In this document: piece after piece, positions 8,641 through 16,634 of the stretch
Numbering within the stretch: position 1 is the first letter of the stretch
Layout: the number at the start of each line of letters is the position of its first letter
NCBI RefSeq assembly: GCF_002234405.1
Contig: NZ_NMQT01000124.1
Location: 96,151 to 160,150, forward strand
Source of the DNA: Amycolatopsis thailandensis
GTDB lineage: Bacteria; Actinomycetota; Actinomycetes; Mycobacteriales; Pseudonocardiaceae
Direction of reading: 5' to 3'
DNA length: 64,000 nt
The notes under the pieces: generated by a model
The model's database searches: none
Seen by the model: only the letters and a program-made list of their open reading frames with translations
Told to the model about the DNA's origin: nothing
Translations under genes and position numbers: made by a program

Positions 8641-9633
8641 GTGTCCGACGAATTGCTGCTAGAGGTGGAAGACCTCCACGTCGAATTCCGGACCCCGGAC
8701 GGTGTCGCGACCGTGCTGAACGGGGTCGACTACTCCGTGCACGCCGGGGAAACCCTCGCCGTGCTGGGAGAATCGGGTTCGGGCAAGAGCGTGACCGCGC
8801 AGACGGTGATGGGCATCCTCGACAGCCCGCCCGCCGTCGTCACCGGCGGCGCCGTCCGCTACCGCGGCGAGGATCTGCTCACCGCCTCCGAAGAACGGCG
8901 TCGTGAGGTGCGGGGCGGGGAGATCGCGATGATCTTCCAGGACGCGCTGTCCGCGCTGAACCCCGTTTTCACCGTGGGCTTCCAGATCGAAGAGCAGTTG
9001 CGGGTCCGGCTCGGGATGTCCAAAAAGGACGCTCGTAAACGGGCGATCGAACTGCTCGACATCGTGCGCATCCCCGCCGCCGCCCGCCGGGTCCGCGAGT
9101 ACCCGCACCAGTTCTCCGGCGGGATGCGGCAGCGTGCGATGATCGCCATGTCGCTCGCGCTCGACCCCGATCTGCTGATCGCGGACGAGCCGACGACGGC
9201 GCTCGACGTCACGGTGCAGGCCCAGATCATGGACCTGCTGGCGGAGATCCAGGCCGAACGGCGGATGGGCCTGATCCTGATCACCCACGACCTGGCGGTG
9301 GTCGCCGAGGTCGCCGACCGGATCGCCGTGATGTACGCGGGCCGGATCGTCGAACAGGCCGACGTCGCCGAGTTGTTCCGCTCGCCGGGGCATCCCTACA
9401 CCGAGGCGCTGATGGCCTCGCTGCCGCGGCTCGACCTCAAAGGACAGACGCTGGAGACCATCAAGGGCCTGCCGCCGAGCCTGCTGAACGTTCCGCCCGG
9501 TTGCCCGTTCCATCCGCGGTGCCCGCGGGCGGAAAGCCGGTGCGAGACCGAACGGCCCGCTCTGCACACCCTCGGTTTCGGCCGGGTCAGCGCCTGCCAC
9601 TTCGCCGACGAGGTGGTGAGCGGCCGTGTCTGA
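8641..9633 (+). CDS. Peptide ABC transporter ATP-binding protein, DppD type
   Basis: This 330-residue ATPase has Walker A GESGSGKS near residue 42, the signature FSGGMRQRAMIAMSL, Walker B LLIADEPTTALDV and the switch His in ITHDLAVV. The C-terminal oligo_HPY region (PPGCPFHPRCPRAESRC, four Cys) is typical of dipeptide/oligopeptide importers. The GTG start lies six bases after the DppC-type stop. It works as a heterodimer with the next gene product. Confidence 0.95.
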   Translation: MSDELLLEVEDLHVEFRTPDGVATVLNGVDYSVHAGETLAVLGESGSGKSVTAQTVMGILDSPPAVVTGGAVRYRGEDLLTASEERRREVRGGEIAMIFQDALSALNPVFTVGFQIEEQLRVRLGMSKKDARKRAIELLDIVRIPAAARRVREYPHQFSGGMRQRAMIAMSLALDPDLLIADEPTTALDVTVQAQIMDLLAEIQAERRMGLILITHDLAVVAEVADRIAVMYAGRIVEQADVAELFRSPGHPYTEALMASLPRLDLKGQTLETIKGLPPSLLNVPPGCPFHPRCPRAESRCETERPALHTLGFGRVSACHFADEVVSGRV

Positions 9634-10624
9634 GCCCATCCTGCGGGTCGAGAACCTGGTGAAGTACTTCCCGGTGCGGGCCGGGGTCCTGTTCAAGCGC
9701 ACGATCGGCCAGGTGAAGGCCGTCGACGGCGTTTCCTTCGATCTCATGCCGGGGGAAACCCTCGGCGTGGTGGGGGAATCCGGCTGCGGCAAGTCCACGC
9801 TGGCCCAGGTGCTGATGCGCCTGGAGGAGCCCACGGGCGGGCTCGCGACCTTCGAAGGCCGTGACATCTTCGCCTTGCGGGGAGCCGAACTCAGGAAGCT
9901 GCGGCGCGAGATCCAGATCGTGCTGCAGGATCCGTACACCTCGCTGAACCCGAGGATGACGGTCGGCGACATCATCGGCGAACCGTTCGAGATCCACACC
10001 GAGGTGGCGCCGAAGGGATCGCGGGCGGCGAAGGTGCGGGAGCTGCTCGACGTCGTCGGGCTGAATCCCGAGCACATCAACCGCTATCCGCACCAGTTCT
10101 CCGGCGGGCAGCGTCAGCGCATCGGGATCGCGCGGGCGCTGGCGTTGCGGCCGAAGGTCATCATCTGCGACGAGCCGGTTTCCGCGCTGGACGTTTCGAT
10201 CCAGGCGCAGGTGATGAACCTGCTCGGCGAACTGCAAAAGGAATTCGGTCTTTCCTACGTTTTCATCGCACACGACCTGTCCGTTGTCCGTCACCTTTCC
10301 ACGCGGGTCGCGGTGATGTATCTCGGCAAGATCGTGGAAATGGGGACGGAAGAGGAGATCTACGAACACCCGTCGCATCCGTACACGCAGGCGCTGCTGT
10401 CCGCGGTTCCGGTCGCGGATCCGGCGCTGCGCGGGCAGCGGCAGGTGATCCGCCTGGAAGGCGACGTGCCCAGTCCGCTGGATCCGCCGTCCGGCTGCCG
10501 GTTCCGCACCCGGTGCTGGAAGGCGCAGGACATCTGCGCTGATCAGGAACCCGAATTGATCACCCGATCCGGCGGGCATTTGTCCGCCTGTCATTTCGCG
10601 GAGGAGAAAACGGTCGTCCCCTGA
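9626..10624 (+). CDS. Peptide ABC transporter ATP-binding protein, DppF type
   Basis: This 332-residue ATPase has Walker A GESGCGKST, signature FSGGQRQRIGIARAL, Walker B VIICDEPVSALDV and the oligo_HPY-type Cys pattern CRFRTRCWKAQDIC at the end. It starts at a GTG that overlaps the preceding gene by eight bases, so the two ATPases are translationally coupled. It ends the importer operon. The next gene, 48 bases on, is a secreted protease and may feed peptides to this importer, which is an inference from adjacency. Confidence 0.95.
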   Translation: MSEPILRVENLVKYFPVRAGVLFKRTIGQVKAVDGVSFDLMPGETLGVVGESGCGKSTLAQVLMRLEEPTGGLATFEGRDIFALRGAELRKLRREIQIVLQDPYTSLNPRMTVGDIIGEPFEIHTEVAPKGSRAAKVRELLDVVGLNPEHINRYPHQFSGGQRQRIGIARALALRPKVIICDEPVSALDVSIQAQVMNLLGELQKEFGLSYVFIAHDLSVVRHLSTRVAVMYLGKIVEMGTEEEIYEHPSHPYTQALLSAVPVADPALRGQRQVIRLEGDVPSPLDPPSGCRFRTRCWKAQDICADQEPELITRSGGHLSACHFAEEKTVVP

Positions 10625-10672
10625 CTTTCGTAGGGACTTCGTTGATAAGCGGAGAACGCTGACGTAGTTTTC

Positions 10673-12418
10673 ATGAATCGTTTCTTCAGGAGGCAGGAAG
10701 TGAAAAGACCCAGATCTCTCGTGATCGCGCTCGCGGTACCGCTGTTCGGTGCGATCGTCGCTACTCCGGTCGCGTCCGCGCAGCCGGCGCTTTCCGGCGC
10801 GGCGACCGAATTCTCGGTTCTGGCCCGTGAAGGGCAAAGCGTCGCGTCGGTGGAACGGGCGATCCGCGCCGCCGGTGGCACCGTCGTGACCAGCAACGCC
10901 GCGGTCGGCCTGATCACCGCGACCGCGCCGGCCAACGGTTTCGCCGAGCGGGTCTCCGCGGACCGCTCGGTCTTCGGTGCGGCCAAGGCGAAGCCGATCG
11001 GCACCGCGCCGAAGGAAGGCAAGGCGAAGGTCAAGCCGAACGTCGTCGAGAAGGAGAGCCGCGGCGCCGCGTCGGCCAAGAAGCCGGCGCAGCCGAAGGC
11101 CGTCGGCATGGACCCGCTCGACGATCAGCTCTGGGGCCTCCAGTCCGTCCGTTCGGACCTTTCGCGCACCAAGCAGCCGGGCGACAAGCGGGTGAAGGTC
11201 GGCATCATCGACACGGGTGTCGACGCGAGCCATCCGGACATCGCGCCGAACTTCGATCTCGCCGCGTCGCGGAACTTCACGAAGGACATCGTCTCCGACG
11301 TGAACGGCGCCGTCGTCGACGGCCCGTGTGAATTCCGCGGCTGCAAGGACCCGGTGGACCACGACGACAACGGGCACGGCACGCACGTCGCCGGAACCAT
11401 CGGCGCCGCCGCGAACGGCTTCGGCGTCTCGGGCGTCGCGCCGAACGTGACACTGGTGAACATCCGCGCCGGGCAGGACTCGGGCTTCTTCTTCCTGCAG
11501 CCGACGGTGGACGCGATCACCTACGCGGGTGACGCCGGTGTCGACGTCGTCAACATGTCCTTCTTCACGGACCCGTGGCTGTACAACTGCGCCGCGAACC
11601 CCGCGGACACCCCGGCGCAGCAGGCGGAACAGCGCACCATCATCGAGGCGACCACCCGCGCGCTGAACTACGCGCACCGCAAGGGCGTCACGCAGGTCGT
11701 CTCGCTGGGCAACCAGCACAGCGACCTCGCCGCCCCGCAGCCGGACGCGTCGAGCCCGGGCTACCCGTCGAACAGCACCCACCCGCGGCAGATCGACAAC
11801 AGCTGCCTCTCGCTGCCCATCGAAGGCCCGCACACGATCGGCGTCTCGTCCTTCGGTCCTTCGCAGGCGAAGGCGGACTACTCGAACTACGGCGTCGAGC
11901 AGATCTCGGTCTCCGCACCCGGCGGATACTTCCGTGACTACTTCGGCACCCCGTGGTACCGCACGGTCGAGAACCAGATCCTCTCGACCTACCCGCGCAA
12001 CGTCGGTGTCGCGGAAGGCAACATCGACGCGGCCGGGAACATCACGCCGGCCGGTGTCACCGCCGGGGTCCAGAAGGCGACCGCCGCCGATGGCCGCGTC
12101 GGCTACTACCAGTGGCTGCAGGGGACGTCGATGGCGTCGCCGCACGCGACCGGTGTCGCCGCGCTCATCGTTTCGCAGTACGGCAAGGGTTCGCGCGACT
12201 TCGGGATGAACCCGGACGCCGTGCAGCGGGTGCTCGAGGGCACGGCTTCGGACATCGCCTGCCCGACGCCGCGGACCGTCGACTACCTGAAGGAAGGCCG
12301 GGACGCGTCGTTCACCGCGACCTGCACCGGTGACGCTTCGTTCAACGGCTTCTACGGTCACGGGGCCGTCGACGCCTGGTCGGCCGTCACTCGCGGCTCG
12401 GAGTTCCTGCGAGGCTGA
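10673..12418 (+). CDS. Secreted S8 family subtilisin-like serine protease
   Basis: The 581-residue preproprotein has a signal peptide (basic start, hydrophobic core LVIALAVPLFGAIVATPVASA, cut near residue 38) and a propeptide, then a subtilase domain. The catalytic triad is visible: Asp180 in VGIIDTGVDASHPD, His235 in DNGHGTHVAG and Ser486 in GTSMASPHATG. The Lys/Ala-rich stretch around residues 100-145 is a probable maturation linker. It acts outside the cell on proteins. It lies directly downstream of the peptide importer operon. It ends 64 bases before a family A palindrome. Confidence 0.95.
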   Translation: MNRFFRRQEVKRPRSLVIALAVPLFGAIVATPVASAQPALSGAATEFSVLAREGQSVASVERAIRAAGGTVVTSNAAVGLITATAPANGFAERVSADRSVFGAAKAKPIGTAPKEGKAKVKPNVVEKESRGAASAKKPAQPKAVGMDPLDDQLWGLQSVRSDLSRTKQPGDKRVKVGIIDTGVDASHPDIAPNFDLAASRNFTKDIVSDVNGAVVDGPCEFRGCKDPVDHDDNGHGTHVAGTIGAAANGFGVSGVAPNVTLVNIRAGQDSGFFFLQPTVDAITYAGDAGVDVVNMSFFTDPWLYNCAANPADTPAQQAEQRTIIEATTRALNYAHRKGVTQVVSLGNQHSDLAAPQPDASSPGYPSNSTHPRQIDNSCLSLPIEGPHTIGVSSFGPSQAKADYSNYGVEQISVSAPGGYFRDYFGTPWYRTVENQILSTYPRNVGVAEGNIDAAGNITPAGVTAGVQKATAADGRVGYYQWLQGTSMASPHATGVAALIVSQYGKGSRDFGMNPDAVQRVLEGTASDIACPTPRTVDYLKEGRDASFTATCTGDASFNGFYGHGAVDAWSAVTRGSEFLRG

Positions 12419-12481
12419 TCACTCGGTCCCTTTGGTGTCGCTTACGCTCGCTTCGCTTTGCGGCTGCGGCGCCAGGGGAGT

Positions 12482-12533
12482 GTCATGAGGGGTCCCTTAG
12501 GACAAAAAATGTCCTAAGGGGACCCCTCATGAC
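12482..12533. repeat. Palindromic repeat, family A (copy 1)
   Basis: A 22-base arm (12482-12503) and a 23-base arm (12511-12533) pair across an AT loop (AAAAAAT), with one bulged C. Each arm contains its own small palindrome GGGGTCCC(C). It lies between the convergent ends of the protease and the next gene. A second copy is at 13564-13620. Confidence 0.9.
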
Positions 12534-12546
12534 GTTCGGTGCCCGA

Positions 12547-13560
12547 CTATGAGGCTCGGCGGATCGGTCCTGGCTCGACGCGGATTTCGGGTCGGGGCCG
12601 ATGCTTCGCGGCTCGATATCCGGCTCGCAGCTCGGCGATCACCGACTTGGGGTCACTGCGCAGCCTGCTCGGCAGCGTTTGTACGACGACGATCCCATTC
12701 GCGGCGTATCGATTGTTGCGGTCCAGCGTCTTGGCGTAGTGCCTGCCCCGTTGATGGAACTCCCAGGAGTCGATCTCCCAAGCCATGGCGACGTCGTCGC
12801 ACCAGCGATCGGGCATCCCGATGAACCGGCCGTTCTGATCGAACAGCTTCACGTTGGACACCGTCGCTGGCAGGCCGGCCCGCTTCCACAAGGACGCCGC
12901 ATCCAGTTCGGGCACCGATCGGATGTCTGCCTGTAGTACCTCTAGTGTGGCCCGTGGAAGCGCGGTGCCTCGCTGACTGCCTTCGGCGAGTTCGTGCGCG
13001 AGGTCGGCATAGGTACACAAGCCGCTTTCCAGTGCCTCCAACAGTACCGCGCTCACCACGTCCGAAATTCTCGTTCTGCGCAGGCCGTCGATGACGGCTC
13101 GTGCCGGCGGGCTCAGCGGCACGGCCCTCAGGTGGACCGGTTCGGGTAGGTACCTCGTCCGTTCCACGATCACGAACCTCTTGTCGCAAAAGCGGTGCGT
13201 GTGCGGAACAAGCAGGTGTACGAGACCGTCGTTCGGTACTGACCGGAGACCATACCTACGAGCAGCCTCGAAGCCGGTCACGATGCCGAACAGGTCTGTG
13301 TGCATCCTGGCTGCCTCGACCCGCTGTCTCGCGGTGGGTTGGGCTCGGTCGAGAAGGACGATTCCCGGTAGGAGATGCGTCCAGGGCCCGTTCGGCTGGC
13401 ATCTTCGGTAGGTCGTCCGCTGCGGAATACCGAGCCTCTCCAATTGCTCGGCAGTGATCACTCCGCTCTTGCTGTGACGGAGAAGGTGGGCTTCTGACTG
13501 GGTGAGTTTTGTGAGTTTCACGCTGTGATGGTCGGGCCTCGCACCGACAGAATCGACCAT
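12547..13560 (-). CDS. AbiEi-like HTH plus DUF559/Vsr-like domain protein
   Basis: The 337-residue protein has an N-terminal winged-helix segment (GVITAEQLERLGIPQRTTYRRC, then WTHLLPGIVLL) like AbiEi-type antitoxin domains. Its C-terminal region has the pattern AWEIDSWEFHQRG…DRNNRYAANGIVVVQ near residues 250-285, like DUF559/Vsr-type PD-(D/E)XK nucleases. Such fusions are common and uncharacterised in actinobacteria; a defence or toxin–antitoxin role is inference. Its codon use looks less GC-biased than its neighbours. Family A palindromes lie 13 bases beyond its stop and 3 bases before its start, suggesting acquisition as a unit. No good ribosome binding site precedes either the 13560 start or the alternative GTG at 13521. 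Confidence 0.75.
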   Translation of the reverse strand: MVDSVGARPDHHSVKLTKLTQSEAHLLRHSKSGVITAEQLERLGIPQRTTYRRCQPNGPWTHLLPGIVLLDRAQPTARQRVEAARMHTDLFGIVTGFEAARRYGLRSVPNDGLVHLLVPHTHRFCDKRFVIVERTRYLPEPVHLRAVPLSPPARAVIDGLRRTRISDVVSAVLLEALESGLCTYADLAHELAEGSQRGTALPRATLEVLQADIRSVPELDAASLWKRAGLPATVSNVKLFDQNGRFIGMPDRWCDDVAMAWEIDSWEFHQRGRHYAKTLDRNNRYAANGIVVVQTLPSRLRSDPKSVIAELRAGYRAAKHRPRPEIRVEPGPIRRAS

Positions 13561-13563
13561 CGA

Positions 13564-13620
13564 GTGTCATGAGGGGTCCCCTTAGGACAAATTTTGTCTT
13601 AAGGGGACCCCTCATGACAC
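13564..13620. repeat. Palindromic repeat, family A (copy 2)
   Basis: Two 28-base arms (13564-13591, 13593-13620) match with one mismatch around an AAATTTT centre. The outer sequence GTGTCATGAGGGGTCCCC is shared with copy 1. It lies just upstream of the AbiEi-like gene start and 27 bases from the end of the S10 peptidase gene, both on the minus strand. Confidence 0.9.
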
Positions 13621-13646
13621 GCTGCGTGGACGTGAAAGGGACAGTG

Positions 13647-15152
13647 CTACTTCCCCGAGGCGGCCTTGACGAACTTCGCCAGGTCCTTCGCCTGCCGCAC
13701 CCGCGACTCTTCGTGCACGTACATCATGTGCCCCGCCGGGTAGTAAGCCGTGTCGATGTTGTCCCGCAGCTCCTCAGGAATCTGCAGCCGCGCCAACACG
13801 TGCTCCGAAGCGAAGTACGGCGTAGCGCCATCGTAGTGGCCGAAGGCGACATGCACCCGAAGGTGCGGATTCGCCCGCATAGCGGAAGCGAGCGAGTCCA
13901 CAGAGGACACCGAGCGGCCCTCGAAGTCGGAGTACGACCAAGCCTTGAAGACGTCCGTCGAAAGGATCTCGTACGGCAGATCGTTCTCGTAGCCCAGTTC
14001 GGCGCGCACGTAGTGGTTGAGCCCGCCCGTGTAGGCGCCGATGATCCGCGAGATCGACGGGTCGTCGCTCATGTGCTCGCGGCCGCCGTCGGGTTCCCAG
14101 GTGGTGAATCGGCCATCCATCCGGCCGACGGTGAGACCCCTGTCCCGCAAAAGTTCGGTGAAGTAGCGGACGTGCTCGATCCGCAGGTTGACACGGTCCA
14201 CATAGGACTCGCTCAGACCGGTCAGGGAAGCGAGGGTCGCCACCGCCTCCGCCCGGTCCTGTGTGGACAGACGGGCGCCACGCGCGAGGGCCCAGGGGAG
14301 TTCCTTGGCCGCGAAGTCCTCGGCGTCCGCGAGGACGTCGTCGAGCGGACGGTCGCCGTGCAGGCCGTGGTAGTGCGCGATCGCCGCGTAAGTCGGCACG
14401 TAGAGCGAGTACGGCAGGTCGTTGCCCTCGGTGAACCGCAGGGTGCCCAGGTCCAGCACCGACGAGATCAGCAGTAGCCCGTTCAGGTACATCCCATGGC
14501 GTTCCTGCAGGTGCGACGCCAGCCCGGCCGCGCGGAGCGTGCCGTAAGACTCGCCGGCGAGGAACTTCGGTGAGAGCCAGCGCTTCTCCCGCGACACCCA
14601 CAGCCGGATGACCTCGCCGATGGACTCGATGTCGGCGGTGAACCCGTGGTACTCCTTGGCCTTTTCACCGTCCACGGCGCGCGAGTAGCCGGTCGACACC
14701 GGGTCGATGAACACCAGGTCACTGTGCGCGAGCAGGGTTTCCTGGTTGTCGGTCAGCCCGTAGGGCGGCGCGACCGGGTCGTCGACGTCACCGGACAGCA
14801 CGCGGCGCGGGCCGAGCAGGCCCATGTGCAGCCAGACGCTCGCCGAGCCGGGGCCGCCGTTGAACGCGAAGGTGACCGGGCGCGTGCCGGGTTCCGCGTC
14901 GTCGAGCGTGTAGGCGGTCACGAACACCTCGGCCTTGGCCTGATGGCCCTCGGACTTCCCGTCGGTGACGACCTCCTTCCGCAGCACGATCCGCCCGGTC
15001 CGGGCGGTGTAGGCGAGCTTGCGCCGCTTGAGTGTCAGCGTGTGCTTCGTGGCGACCAGGTCGTCGGTCGGTTCGGCCTTGGTTTCCACCGACGGGGTGT
15101 CCTTGTCGTCGGTGGCCGTCACGGTGTTCGATTCGGGATTGGTGTCCGGCAT
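13647..15152 (-). CDS. S10 family serine carboxypeptidase
   Basis: This 501-residue protein belongs to the peptidase S10 alpha/beta-hydrolase family. It shows the oxyanion region FNGGPGSASVWLHMG, the nucleophile motif GESYGTLRA, the Asp region VHVAFGHYDGATPY and the catalytic His in YYPAGHMMYVH. No signal peptide is seen; the N-terminus is acidic and polar, so it may be cytoplasmic. The family removes C-terminal residues from peptides. It is divergent from the endonuclease V gene, with only 28 bases between the two starts. Confidence 0.93.
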   Translation of the reverse strand: MPDTNPESNTVTATDDKDTPSVETKAEPTDDLVATKHTLTLKRRKLAYTARTGRIVLRKEVVTDGKSEGHQAKAEVFVTAYTLDDAEPGTRPVTFAFNGGPGSASVWLHMGLLGPRRVLSGDVDDPVAPPYGLTDNQETLLAHSDLVFIDPVSTGYSRAVDGEKAKEYHGFTADIESIGEVIRLWVSREKRWLSPKFLAGESYGTLRAAGLASHLQERHGMYLNGLLLISSVLDLGTLRFTEGNDLPYSLYVPTYAAIAHYHGLHGDRPLDDVLADAEDFAAKELPWALARGARLSTQDRAEAVATLASLTGLSESYVDRVNLRIEHVRYFTELLRDRGLTVGRMDGRFTTWEPDGGREHMSDDPSISRIIGAYTGGLNHYVRAELGYENDLPYEILSTDVFKAWSYSDFEGRSVSSVDSLASAMRANPHLRVHVAFGHYDGATPYFASEHVLARLQIPEELRDNIDTAYYPAGHMMYVHEESRVRQAKDLAKFVKAASGK

Positions 15153-15180
15153 ACCCCCAACTTACTGGCAGTCTGTACCG

Positions 15181-15861
15181 GTGGACATCGTCACGGCGCA
15201 TGATCGCCCGAACACGCCCCGCCAGGCGATCGAGATCCAGGAAACCCTGCGTGGCCCGGTCGATCTCGAAGATCGCTGTCCACAAGAGATCACCACGGTC
15301 ACCGGCCTCGATGTCGCCTACGACGAGGACAGCGGCCTCATCGCCGCCGCCGCGGTCACGCTTGAAACTTCCGGTTTCCGTGTCGTGGAAAAACGAACCG
15401 TCGTTTCCGAGGTCTCGTTCCCGTACGAACCGGGTCTTTTCGCCTTCCGCGAGCTGCCCCCGCTGCTCGACGCCCTCCGCGCGCTCGATCACGTCCCGGA
15501 TCTCCTGGTTTGCGACGGGCACGGGCTGGCTCACCCACGCAGATTCGGGCTGGCGTGCCACGTCGGGGTCGTGACCGGTCTTCCGTCCGTCGGAGTGGGC
15601 AAGACCCGGTTCATCGGCGAGCACGACGAGCCCGGCGCGGAACGCGGTTCACGGGCGCCTCTGCTGGACGACGGCGAGGTCGTCGGCGCCGTCCTGCGCA
15701 CCCAGGACGGTGTGAAGCCCGTCTACGTCTCCGTCGGTCACAAGATCTCCCTGGACAACGCCTGCCGCCAGGTGCTGCGGCTGTGCCCGGACTTCCGGCA
15801 GCCGGAGACGACCCGGCACGCCGATCGCCTCTGCCGCGACGCGTTGAAGGAGGCGCTATGA
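15181..15861 (+). CDS. nfi: Endonuclease V
   Basis: This 226-residue protein matches endonuclease V, which nicks DNA near hypoxanthine (deaminated adenine). The key motifs are VTGLDVAY with the catalytic Asp near residue 43, the substrate-wedge motif FPYEPGLFAFRE and the metal site VCDGHGLAHPRRFGLACHVGV. The GTG at 15181 gives the normal family length, and longer in-frame starts would overlap the divergent peptidase gene. Its end overlaps the next gene (ATGA-type overlap), so it forms a two-gene base-deamination repair operon. Confidence 0.95.
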   Translation: MDIVTAHDRPNTPRQAIEIQETLRGPVDLEDRCPQEITTVTGLDVAYDEDSGLIAAAAVTLETSGFRVVEKRTVVSEVSFPYEPGLFAFRELPPLLDALRALDHVPDLLVCDGHGLAHPRRFGLACHVGVVTGLPSVGVGKTRFIGEHDEPGAERGSRAPLLDDGEVVGAVLRTQDGVKPVYVSVGHKISLDNACRQVLRLCPDFRQPETTRHADRLCRDALKEAL

Positions 15862-16550
15862 AGTTCCGTTCTCTCGCCGAACTCGACGCCGAGGTCGTCG
15901 GCTGCCGCGCCTGCCCGCGGCTGGTCGCGTGGCGCGAGGAGATCGCCGTGGTCAAACGCGCGGCTTTCGCCGGCGAGACCTATTGGGCCCGGCCGGTGCC
16001 CGGATTCGGCCCGCCGGACGCGTCGCTGGCCATCGTCGGCCTGGCTCCGTCGGCACACGGCGCGAACCGGACCGGCCGGATGTTCACCGGCGACCCCTCC
16101 GGCGACGTCCTGTTCAAGGCGCTTCACCGGGTCGGTGTCGCCTCACAGCCGACGGCGACCCGGATAGGTGACGGGCTCGAGCTGCGGGGGACCAGGATGG
16201 TCTCCCCGGTGAGATGCGCGCCACCCGCCAACAAGCCCACACCTGAGGAGCGGGACACCTGCCGATCCTGGCTGGTCGAAGAGCTCACGTTGCTCAAACC
16301 GACACTCAAGGCCGTCTTCGTGCTCGGCGCGTTCGGCTGGCAAGCGCTCTTGCCGGTGCTCGCGGAGGCGGGCTGGCCGGTGCCCACGCCACGCCCGAAA
16401 TTCGGCCACGGAGCCGAGGTTGAACTCGGCGACCTGCGTCTTTTCGGCTGCTACCACGTGTCGCAGCGCAATGTCCAGACCGGCAGGCTGACGCTTGACA
16501 TGGTGTGCGACGTCCTGGCCTCCGCGACCTCGGCGGCTGGCCTGAACTGA
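15858..16550 (+). CDS. Family 5-type uracil-DNA glycosylase
   Basis: The 230-residue protein matches the iron-sulfur UDG group (UdgB/family 5). The N-terminal Cys pair CRACPRL is the start of the 4Fe-4S ligand set, with further Cys at SPVRCAPP and ERDTCRSW. The active-site motif is GLAPSAHGANRTGRMFTGD and the late motif is CYHVSQRNVQTGRLT. It removes uracil and related deaminated bases. The ATG at 15858 lies behind AAGGAGG inside the end of the endonuclease V gene, so the two repair enzymes are co-translated. Confidence 0.93.
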   Translation: MKFRSLAELDAEVVGCRACPRLVAWREEIAVVKRAAFAGETYWARPVPGFGPPDASLAIVGLAPSAHGANRTGRMFTGDPSGDVLFKALHRVGVASQPTATRIGDGLELRGTRMVSPVRCAPPANKPTPEERDTCRSWLVEELTLLKPTLKAVFVLGAFGWQALLPVLAEAGWPVPTPRPKFGHGAEVELGDLRLFGCYHVSQRNVQTGRLTLDMVCDVLASATSAAGLN

Positions 16551-16634
16551 ATCGGTGCGGAAACCGTGGCGACGCTGGTCACAGCGGGATGGGGTACACG
16601 AGCGATCTCAGCTGATGGGTGCGACTATAGAAAT

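Noticed and set aside
9587..12361. Very long minus-strand open frame opposite the importer ATPase and subtilase genes
   Set aside because: It is an antisense frame created by high-GC codon bias. The plus-strand genes have clear catalytic motifs throughout.
12482..13620. Family A palindromes as terminal inverted repeats of an insertion sequence
   Set aside because: The enclosed gene is not a transposase, each element is itself a complete palindrome rather than one end, and no target duplication is visible. A cassette remains possible.
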